Source: Azolla caroliniana
Taxonomy: Eukaryota > Polypodiophyta
Assembly: GCA_043228905.1 (NCBI GenBank)
Contig: JBHGNT010000001.1
Coordinates: forward strand, 20,584,001 to 20,648,000
Reading direction: 5' to 3'
Length of the DNA stretch: 64,000 nucleotides
In this document: positions 30,461 to 38,700 of the stretch, in pieces
Numbering within the stretch: the stretch's first letter is position 1
Layout of the letters: each line of letters opens with the position of its first letter
Program-made: the position numbers and the translations under genes
Notes under the pieces: generated by a model
The model's input: only the letters and a program-made list of their open reading frames with translations
Databases searched by the model: none
Told to the model about the DNA's origin: nothing

Positions 30461-30780
30461 GAATCTTTTGCACGATGGAGGCATTTTCTAGAAGGATCTC
30501 CTCATCAAGTCACTTTATTTAGTGATCACAAGAATCTTTCCTACTTCCATAATGCTCGTGTGTTAAATAGACGACAAGCTCAGTGGGGTCAGTTCCTCAC
30601 CATTTCGACTTCAAGATTACATATCGTCCGGGCAAGCAACAGGAAAGACAGATGCATTATCACGACGCTCGTATCTAGCGCCTCGTCGTAGTGATCCAAC
30701 CTTCGACAATCAAAAGCAAGTAATCTTGGGTTCATCATGACTTCAAGCAACGTGGGTTTTTGACACTCCATTGGATTCTC
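30461..30780 (+). pseudogene. chromovirus RNase H fragment, part 2
   Basis: This resumes the RNase H frame with FARWRHFLEGSPHQVTLFSDH and YFHNARVLNRRQAQW, then shifts frame near 30597 (the expected FDFKITYRPGKQ is in another frame). It ends at about 30780, where copia H starts. Confidence 0.8.
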
Positions 30781-30799
30781 GCATTATCAATACAACATA

Positions 30800-31472
30800 A
30801 TGGATGCAAAGCTAGTCTTTTCGACACTTCTGACAAACTACAAGCTGTTCGGAAAACAAAGCCCGAAGACAAAGGCGGAGAAAGCGGAGATGACAAAGGT
30901 ACCATATGCCTCAACAATTGGAAGCCTAATGTACGCTCTGGTATGTACCCGACCAGACATCGGATATGCAGTCAGACTGGTCAGCCAGTTCATGAGCAAT
31001 CCAGGAAGATAGAACTGGGCCTCGGTCAAGTGGATCCTCCGGTACCTCAAAGGTACCTCGAACATGTGCCTCTGGTTCGGCTCCGGTAAACCCCGATTGG
31101 ATGACTTTATGGATTCAAACATGTTGGTTGATGTAGATACCAATCGGTCCACATGCGGATACATCATGACCTATGCAAGGGGAGCAGTATCATGGCAGTT
31201 AAGACTATAGAAATCAGTGGCATTGTCGACAACAGAGGCGGAATACATGGCGGTTGTTGAAGCCGGCAAGGAAGTATTCTGGATGAAGGACTTCATCGGA
31301 GAGTCAGGGATCCGACAGTAAGAATTCCGGCTCTATTGCGATAGTCAAAGCGCCATCCACCTTGCAAAGAATATGGCCTATCACTCCCAAACCAAGCACA
31401 TCCAGAGGAGATATCACTGGCTCTGGGAGAAGGTAGAAGGCAAAGGTTTTTCGTTGATGAAGATCTACACGG
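30800..31472 (+). pseudogene. copia H RT end and RNase H
   Basis: Motifs in one frame: VPYASTIGSLMYALVCTRPDIGYAV, VKWILRYLKGTSNMCL, STTEAEYMAVVEAGKE, LYCDSQSAIHLAKN, TKHIQRRYHWLWE. In-frame stops are at about 31010, 31208 and 31319. It is the same family as the minus-strand copies A and B but in the opposite orientation, and it is clearly dead. Confidence 0.85.
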
Positions 31473-32106
31473 TGTCGCGGAAATACGACGAGGATACGTG
31501 AACGTTGAGGCAGGACCCTGGGGCCTCTGTATCAACCGTAACATTAATCCGCATTTGTTGGGAGACTTCTTCTTCTTTGCTCATCATTTGCTTCAATTTT
31601 TGCTCCTTTTGAAGCTCCTCTTCAGCCTCAACTTGCGCCTTTAAGTTCTCGAATGCCTCTTCCATCAAGACTTCTATGTCGAGTATTGTTGAACCTTCCC
31701 TCTTCGAGTTTTCTTCTTTAGGTGGTAGTTTGTAGTTGCTTCTTGTCCTCCTTTCACCATCCGTCATGGATTGTGTTGTTGCCGATAAGAATCTTGTCTT
31801 CCTCTTATCGTGCAGTTGGCATACTCTTTCCACTTTCGTCCAATCCTCGGTGAGGCCATTTGCACCATCATCATCCTCAAGTCGGATTCCAATGGCATTC
31901 CTTTCCTTCCGATCGATTGACTTCACAAACATTAGGACTTTTTCCACCCCCACCAATCTTTGATCCCGCTCTGAGAGTTGTGCAAAGCGACACTCGAACT
32001 CAACGAAAGTATGCATGGCACTTTGGTGGGTCTTTAATGATGATACCCATTGATTGAACTTGTATAGGTTGCATCTCTTCGGTTCTTTGTATCTATATGC
32101 CTCCAT
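31465..32106 (-). CDS. gag-like protein of element G
   Basis: This is a 213-residue frame on the minus strand. Residues ~15-100 have the pattern of a plant gypsy gag core (HTFVEFECRFAQLSERDQ, VLMFVKSIDRKERNAIG, EDWTKVERVCQLHDKRK). A Lys/Glu-rich tail follows, with a coiled-coil-prone segment at ~145-185. The last ~20 residues come from the LTR remnant, so the natural C-terminus is lost. It starts only 24 bases after the PBS, much closer than usual, so its N-terminus may also be truncated. Confidence 0.65.
   Translation of the reverse strand: MEAYRYKEPKRCNLYKFNQWVSSLKTHQSAMHTFVEFECRFAQLSERDQRLVGVEKVLMFVKSIDRKERNAIGIRLEDDDGANGLTEDWTKVERVCQLHDKRKTRFLSATTQSMTDGERRTRSNYKLPPKEENSKREGSTILDIEVLMEEAFENLKAQVEAEEELQKEQKLKQMMSKEEEVSQQMRINVTVDTEAPGSCLNVHVSSSYFRDTV
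31473..31528 (-). repeat. 3' LTR remnant of element G
   Basis: The plus-strand start TGTCGCGGAAATACG...GAGGATACGTGAACG matches 32152-32207 with three visible differences. The rest of the LTR is deleted. Confidence 0.8.
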
Positions 32107-32129
32107 GAGATATCCTCCTACCGCCTCGT

Positions 32130-32147
32130 TTCACGTCGGGTTCACCA
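32130..32147 (-). other. element G primer-binding site, tRNA-Trp
   Basis: The plus strand reads TTCACGTCGGGTTCACCA, which as I recall is the 3' end of plant nuclear tRNA-Trp including CCA. On the element strand it is TGGTGAACCCGACGTGAA, four bases after the LTR end. This is a primer site, not a tRNA gene, because the rest of the cloverleaf is absent. Confidence 0.75.
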
Positions 32148-32151
32148 AAGA

Positions 32152-33599
32152 TGTCGCGGAAATACGATGAGGATACGTGAACGTTGAGGCAGGACCCCGG
32201 GGCCTCCGACCGGAAGATATTCACATTCGTGCGTTTATATTAAACAATTAATACAAAATGATAAAGATTCACAAATTTCATTAATAAAGGGAAAGAAAGA
32301 TTACAATCAATCTCAAGATTGAGATTACAAAAGTTTTATCTTAAGGAGATTGCTAGAATAATAAATTAGAAGAAACTAAGATATGGATTCCATAGAGATT
32401 TAGGGTTCTTGGCTTTGATAAGAGATTATGGTTATATGAGTATTATGGCTTCCGTAGGGAAGATTAGCATTTTTGAGTGTTATGGCTTCCGTAGGGAAGA
32501 TTAGGAATTTTGGATTCCGTAAGGAAATTAGGGTTTATGAGAGATATTACTTCCTTAAGATAAGGGAGTTGAGAAGGAAAAGAAAAAGAAATATATCATA
32601 TGGAGAGAGCTTATCTGCAAGAAAAAAAATGGAATATATATATGGAGTTCCCCATTGATAATATGCCTCCACTTTTTGTTGCATGGCCTCTACTTTTAGT
32701 TGCATAGCTTTTCTTTTCGTTGAATCTATTTTTAGTTGCATGGCTTTTTCTTTAGTTGCATGCGACCGTCCACTTGACCTTTACTTTAGTCTCTTTTACC
32801 TTTCTTTAAATAACCACATGATCCTTTTATCCGTTCGATTTGCATCCAACCTCGTACGGTCATCGGTTCCGCCCGATCGCCGAATCCCTCGCCGGCCGGT
32901 TCCGGTTTTGCTTGTCGGCCGGTTCCGATTTTGCTTACCGACCGGTTTCCAGTTTGCATACCGGTTCCGATTTTGCTTACCAGCCGGTTTCCGGTTTGCA
33001 TACTGGTTCCGGTTCCAGTTTTGCTTACCGGCCGGTTCCGGTTTTGCTTGTCAGCCAGTTCCGGTTCCGGTTCCAGTTTTGCTTACCGACCGATTTCCGG
33101 TTTGCATACCGGTTCCGGTTCTGGTTTTGCTTACCAACCGGTTCCGGTTTGCATACCGGTTCCGGTTCCGGTTTTGCTTACCAGTTCCGGTTCCGGTTTT
33201 GCTTACCGGTCGGTTCCGGGTTTGCTTGCCGATCAATTCCGGTTTGCTTGCCGGTTCCGGTTTTGCATACCGGCCGGTTTCCGAATTTAGGGAATTTGGC
33301 CACCATCATCCATCAAGACAAAGTGGCCAAAGTGCTCTTAGAACAAATGAAAAATGAAGGAGCTCAAGGTGCTTATATAGCTAGGGCCTTAAGTTTCCTA
33401 TCTATGTGGGATAGTTCTAATTTCTCTATCTTCTCAAACTTTATTTTCACATAACTTGATATGTATTTGTCCATTTTGTATATAGTAAAATACATTTTGA
33501 AGCTCTTGAGTATATCCATCTTTCTATAGTAAGCTACTAATCTAATCTATAATAATTATTCATTATTTTTTTACATAGTGTGTGAAGATTCACAGGACA
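32152..33599 (-). repeat. 5' LTR of element G (1.45 kb)
   Basis: On the plus strand it begins TGTCG and ends GGACA. Inside are a duplicated TATGGCTTCCGTAGGGAAGA motif (32443 and 32481), several TTAGTTGCATGGC-like repeats (32660-32765) and the CCGG-rich array at 32890-33290. Long open frames on both strands arise only from these repeats. Confidence 0.7.
32890..33290. repeat. degenerate CCGGTTCCGGTTTTGCTTA tandem array
   Basis: About 15 imperfect units of CCGGTTCCGGTTTTGCTTAC or CCGGTTTCCGGTTTGCATA, 20-30 bp each. They translate into repetitive PVPVLLTGRF or GFAYRF peptides in several frames, which is not evidence of a gene. Confidence 0.85.
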
Positions 33600-33714
33600 A
33601 CGGAAGAGAACGGATCAGACATGTTGAACAAGGTATTGTCAGCTAACAAGCTTGACACATGTCGGAGACGAATTGGTTTGACGAGACATCCCATGTCGGA
33701 GTGAAGCGGTATTT

Positions 33715-33928
33715 TGTTGGGAAATTGGTCCCTCCAGATGAGAACCAAACAAGCCGGATCAAACAAGTCGAAGGAAGGAACCAAACCGGATGGATCAGGA
33801 AGGGGTATTTGATCGGACGTATTAGTAAATATGTTCCGATGTGACTATTGAGGCCATATTTGTAAATAACCCCCAAAGTTATATAAGTATAAATATAACT
33901 TGGGCAACAATGTTGTTGTTGTTGTTGC

Positions 33929-33968
<40 letters not shown>

Positions 33969-34090
33969 GATACAAAACTTGTATTTGTTGTAATCGCGGT
34001 TGGCGAAGGTAGAGCTCCAGGTTGTTGCCTCGGAGTTTTCTATTGTACCCTTCCTCTTTCTAATGGTATAGTTTGGAGTTTCTGGGCTCC
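33715..34090 (+). repeat. 3' LTR of copia H, 3'-truncated
   Basis: It starts TGTTGGGAAATTGGTCCCTCC, comparable to copia A. It keeps the ATTTGTAAATAACCC...TATAAATATAACTT region (TATA area) and GGTTGTTGCCT, and then stops at 34090. A GTT run (33911-33928) and an ~18-unit CA microsatellite (33931-33966) lie inside. Confidence 0.75.
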
Positions 34091-34494
34091 TGTAAAAGAA
34101 TATTGTGCGGAAGCAAGTAGGAAACCGAACACCGAGAATATGCAGGTTTAATGGAGAGCTTGAAAATACACAATATGCATGAGAGACAGAGAGAGAAAAT
34201 ACACAGAAACTCAATTAAAAAATAATACTCAATCTGTACATACATCGTGCTCAGTGAGCACCTTTTATACAAGTCCATACGGACTGACAAAAGTACTAAC
34301 ACCTACTTCAATGCTCATAAGTGAGCTCTACAATAACTCCCAAAATGTATTCCTACGCGGAATATCTTACTAACGGCCTCGCGGTTTACGCACCGCTACG
34401 GCTTCGCACAGGTCTGCCTAACGGATGGATCCCAACCGATCTAGTTCTCGGCTTGCACAGCCGATCCGGCCAATGTTGAGCTTGTATCTCAACA
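34091..34494 (-). repeat. 3' LTR of copia E
   Basis: This 404-bp LTR begins TGTAAAAGAATA and ends CTCAACA. The PPT GCTTGAGGGGGAG (minus strand) adjoins at 34495-34507. The first ~185 bp match the truncated 5' LTR at 49586 with few differences. Confidence 0.85.
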
Positions 34495-34507
34495 CTCCCC
34501 CTCAAGC

Positions 34508-35333
34508 TCAACTTGAGGTTCCATCCGCTCTTCCGGATATGCACTCCGGTTCCTTCTGGCTTCACGCCTCGCTCGCGCTCCTCGACCCATTCGATTTTGC
34601 GCGCCTCGACCCTTCCAGTCGGCTTGCCTGCTCACATGGCCTTTATAAACTTCCTTGTTGTTGCGGTGTTGGCACCTCTTGTGCTGCCTTCTCTTCCGCT
34701 TGGCCCTTGGTTGATTCAACGTATCTGAATCAAACATCCGAACCAACTCGGCCTCCTCCGATCGGTTTTCGCTCTCGTCCGAGTTGGTTGTCTCCAACTC
34801 GTCTTTAGTCTTCTCGTCCTTGATGGCTTTGTCTCCCCCACGCTTGGTTGGCTTCGGCTTTTTCTTTCGACTGCTCCCCTTATGTCCGCTTTCGGAAACT
34901 TCCACGGGTCTGCCTTCGGCTTCTTTAGCTGATCCGAAATCAAATTCGCCATCCGACTCGGCGTCGCGATCTTCCGGAACTTCTCTCCCCCTTCCGTGGT
35001 CATTCAGGACGTCTCTCCCCCTCAAGTTCGGCATGTCGAGGTGGCGCAACCCAAGCGCACTCAAGAATTGCCGCAACTTGTCCAGACCAAGAGGCTTGGT
35101 GAAGATGTCGGCGGTCTGCCGATCCGTCGGAACATACTAAAGTTCAACTTCACCGGGAGAGTATGCGCTCGCGAACAAAATGGTAGTGCACCTCAATGTG
35201 CTTAGTCTGGGCATGGAAAACGGGGTTCTTTGTGAGCTGGATACTGTTGAGGTTGTCGTAGTAGATTGTCGTTGGATCGGATACCTCCACCTGCAGATCC
35301 TTAAGTAGCCGCTTCAACCAAAGGGCTTCGCAT
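34508..35333 (-). pseudogene. copia E RNase H end plus lysine-rich 3' extension
   Basis: Reading minus from 35333: CEALWLKRLLKDL, YYDNLNSIQLTKNPVFHAQ, TKHIEVHYHFVRERI and QTADIFTKPLG, the end of a copia RNase H. A frame break lies near 35140. The frame 35076-34489 then runs on past the normal end (LRQFLSALGLRHLDMPN) for about 170 further residues rich in Lys, Glu and Arg up to the PPT and LTR. Such a tail is unusual in copia, where the stop usually comes soon after this motif. It may be an untranslated region that stays open by chance. Confidence 0.8.
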
Positions 35334-35338
35334 GTCGC

Positions 35339-35710
35339 TGTTGGCCGGTCAGAGAAGGCAAATGGGAAAGCAAGGTCGGATCGGATAAATATAGAAATAG
35401 GAATAGAATTATTAGGAGGGACGGATCCGGTAGTTGTAACCGATCCGGATCCGAACCGATTCGGTTTCGGTTAACGGTTGCCTACCGAGCACCGATTGTA
35501 ATCTGGCCGGATGCCTATAAAAAGGATCCGATGTTTTGTAATGAAAGCACGAAGAATTAATATAGTTTTGCTTATGCTGATTCATCTTGTCTTCGTCTGT
35601 GCTTAAGTGTAATTATCATACGCGTGTATTAACATCCTATCCCTACCACCCCTTTGGAGAAGTGTCGGATAGACACCTGTGTTGCGGCTAGTCCAGCCAT
35701 ACATACAACA
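35339..35710 (+). repeat. 5' LTR of element D
   Basis: It begins TGTTGG and ends CAACA. TATA box TATAAAAAGG at 35516-35525; transcription probably starts ~30 bp downstream. It contains a CGATCCGGATCCG motif. It is identical to the 3' LTR. Confidence 0.95.
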
Positions 35711-35716
35711 CTATTT

Positions 35717-35734
35717 TGGCGACCACGATTCCTG
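35717..35734 (+). other. element D primer-binding site
   Basis: TGGCGACCACGATTCCTG starts six bases after the LTR. The first seven bases match the tRNA-Arg type site used by Tat/Ogre-like elements (TGGCGAC...), but the rest does not match it as I remember, so the tRNA is uncertain. Confidence 0.6.
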
Positions 35735-35762
35735 CAGAGTGCAGAGGACAACCGGGGGATGG

Positions 35763-38700
35763 ATGTCTAGACAAAATAACGACCACATCACCGAAAGAGG
35801 GAGACGCCACGCCGAACGGCAGCGACGACGGGAAGCCTTGCAGCAAGCCGTCGACGAGATCCGGAGCGATCGGTCATTCTCAACAACGCTTCGGCAAATC
35901 GCAGAAAACGCACTGCAGTTCCAAGTTCTACAAGCTTCCGACGAAGGCAGTAGCATAACCAGCCTCCAAGAAGCGGAGACACTACTACAGACTCTCGCTG
36001 GCGGCGACGGGGACGCAGCGGCATTTGCAACATTAGAGGCGGATTCGGATAGCGGGGAAAGCGTGGGATCCCGCTATAAAAGCAGACACGGGAACAACCC
36101 CTTTGAGTCGGATCACTCAGCAACATCGGAGCCAGAGGAGGAACTAACTCTGGAGTTCGGTGACCGGCAATCGCCGAGGAGGGAGGAGCGGATACCAACA
36201 CCACCCGCGGAGGAACCGCAGGAGCGGATACCAACACCACCCGCGGAGGAACCGCAGGAGCGGATACCAACACCACCCGCGGAGGAACCGCAGGAGCGGA
36301 TACCAACACCACCCGCGGAGGAACCGCAGGAGCGGATACCAACACCACCTGCGGAGGAACCGCAGGAGCGGAGACCGACATCGGAGGAACCAGCGCAGGA
36401 GAATCAGTGGGACGACACGATGCCGTATCCGTACCCAAAGTATCGGGATGAGCCCGACGGAGAGGCACATGTGTATGCATTCCTGCGAACATGGGAAGCC
36501 AACCACGTGTCCCAGAGACTGACGGAGGCCGAGGCCGACCGATCCAAAGTCGCCGAATTCGGCATGACATTAGAAGGACCGGCGGCCCGGTGGCACGACA
36601 AGCACTTACCAGGCAGCTTCGCCACGTTCGAGGCATTGAAAACCCAGTTTTTACGCTTGTTTCATAGACGAGTGGAACAAAGGGAATTGGTCGGACAATT
36701 CTACACCACTCGGCAGGGAGAAAACGAGACGGTCCCACAATTTATCGTTCGTTTCCAGACCTTGCACAGTCAATTAGCAAGAGCACCACCCGAAGAGGAG
36801 GCCAAGGCCGTCTTTTTGGCTGCGTTAAAAGACCCACTTCGAGCGATGTGTGGAATCATCGATTTCAGCACCAGCACAATGGACCAAGTCATTGATCGGG
36901 TCCTGGAAATGGACACCACGAGCCCCTTCTTGCCGATGGGGGCGTTACACCAGGCGCTTCCGAAGGAGGAGGATCTCCGGTTCCGACAAGCCCTACAATG
37001 CACAACATGCCTAAATTCGGGGCACTCGACCGTCGACTGCACCCTGCGTGCACAGTGCATGATATGCAATTCTCGCGCCCACACAACGAACCAATGCGAG
37101 TATAACCTGTTAACTCGACAAGCGGCACCGGTCCGACACATTGAACCGCGCAATCGGGACCCGGAAGAGAATCGATTCCGGAGGGACGACCGCTACCGAC
37201 GAGAACGCGGCGACAGATACCCCGATAGAAGACGCGACAGCTATGACCGAGAGGAGAACCGAAGGGATAGCTACCCCCGGGACCGGTACGACCGAGAGGA
37301 GAACCGAAGGGATAGCTACCCCAGGGACCGGTACGACCGAGAGGAGAACCGAAGGGATAGCCACCCCCGGGACCGGTACGACCGAGACGAATCCCCGGAA
37401 TACGAGCGACGAAGAGAAGAAAGGCGGCCAGGAAACCGGAATTTCCAACGGAACCAAAGGCGTGGATTCTTCCGTAGAGAGGAGCGTCGGGAGGCAACAA
37501 AGAATGACAAACCAGTAGCGGCACCGGAGAACCGAAAAACCGAGGACAACCGCCGGGGAATGCCCCTTCCCCAAACATGGGAAAAAGGAGAATCCAGCAA
37601 CACGCACAGGGTGTATTGTTATTACTGCCGAAAAGAAGGGCATTACAGTAATCAATGCCCAAGCAAAACAGCCGACAAGCAGCCGGCAGTCAACATGGTG
37701 ACAGCCGACGTACAGCAGGTTATCACGCGGTCGAAAGGGAAGGCCGCCGAATGGGAAGCCCAGGAAGCAATCAGAAAACAAGCGGCACAATGGATCAAAG
37801 AAGCCAACGAACAAGGTGCGGCGGAAGTAAGAAACCAAAATATGCCAAGGGAGGAAGAAATCGTACAGCCAGGAGAAAACCCGACATGGCAAGCACTACA
37901 AGATTGTCAGATCGTGCTGCCGTTGGCACGGTTACTGCAGTTGGTGCCGCGGTTCACAGCAGACTTACAAGCCGCCGTAAGCAAACCGACGCCGACGCCG
38001 GCACCGGCATTTTTCTCCAACCCGGAGGAAGGCCCAGCGGTGGTTGATACCAGTAGCCCAGCAATCACGACAATCGTCAAAGGAAAGGAGATTCCAGGAA
38101 CAATTATTGACGGAGGCTCCGGGGTGAACGTCATTAGTCGACAGACATGCGACGACCTAGGCATCCAGGAGTGGGAACCATGCCCCTTCTGGTTACGCAT
38201 GGCGGATACAAGCTCAGTCCGACCAACTGGTCTTATCCGGGACTTGGAAGTAACAATAGGAGGCCACGTATTCCGAATATCGGCCGTGGTACTAGAGCTG
38301 AATGTACAAGGCGCATATCCCCTACTGTTAGGACGACCATGGCTGCGAACGGCGCATATCAAGCAAAATTGGCAAAAGAATATGATCACGTTCCGACGAG
38401 GGAAAACAAAGGTACGGGTAGCCACGCAACCACGGGTGCTCACTAGCAAGGAGGCAACCCCTTTATATGCCGAAAGCATCAACATGTTGGAGGGCTTACC
38501 GGATGAAGAAATTGATCGGTACCTCGAGGAACACCCACAGATCGTTCCACTTTTTGAGGTGGATATCACGGCAGCAGTAGAGCCGTACATCACAATGCCG
38601 GACGAGCCGGACAAAGTGGCGATCCGGGAACTACGCCAAGCACAGGAAGCCCTAGAAAGAGAAATGACGATATCCCAAAGGGTGAAAGCATCCCAGCTGG

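Larger units (their letters stand above)
31473..33599 (-). mobile_element. gag-only LTR element G with tRNA-Trp PBS
   Basis: This minus-strand element has a 1448-bp 5' LTR (32152-33599), a PBS (32130-32147), a gag-like ORF directly after it, and the first ~55 bp of a 3' LTR (31473-31528). A deletion joined gag to the 3' LTR remnant. The copia H frame is split exactly here: ACACGG precedes 31473 and AACGG follows 33599, suggesting a 4-bp TSD, ACGG. No pol motif is present. Confidence 0.75.
30785..34090 (+). mobile_element. truncated Ty1/copia element H (same family as A and B)
   Basis: This plus-strand fragment holds the end of RT, RNase H and part of the 3' LTR. The RNase H frame is cut at 31472 by element G (31473-33599) and resumes at about 33602 with the codons for NGSDML-like sequence as in copia A. 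The 3' LTR (33715-34090) is itself cut by copia E at 34091. Confidence 0.8.

Noticed and set aside
32130-32147. tRNA-Trp gene
   Set aside because: Only the 3' end with CCA is present, at a PBS position beside an LTR; plant tRNA genes do not encode CCA and the rest of the cloverleaf is missing.
32683-33454. Two plus-strand frames of 204-224 codons rich in FRFCLP/FAYRPV
   Set aside because: Produced by the CCGGTTCCGGTTTTGCTTA array in several frames; not a membrane protein gene.
33900-33970. Coding meaning of the CA/GTT repeat frames (VVVVVAIHTHTHTH)
   Set aside because: Simple microsatellite within the copia H LTR.
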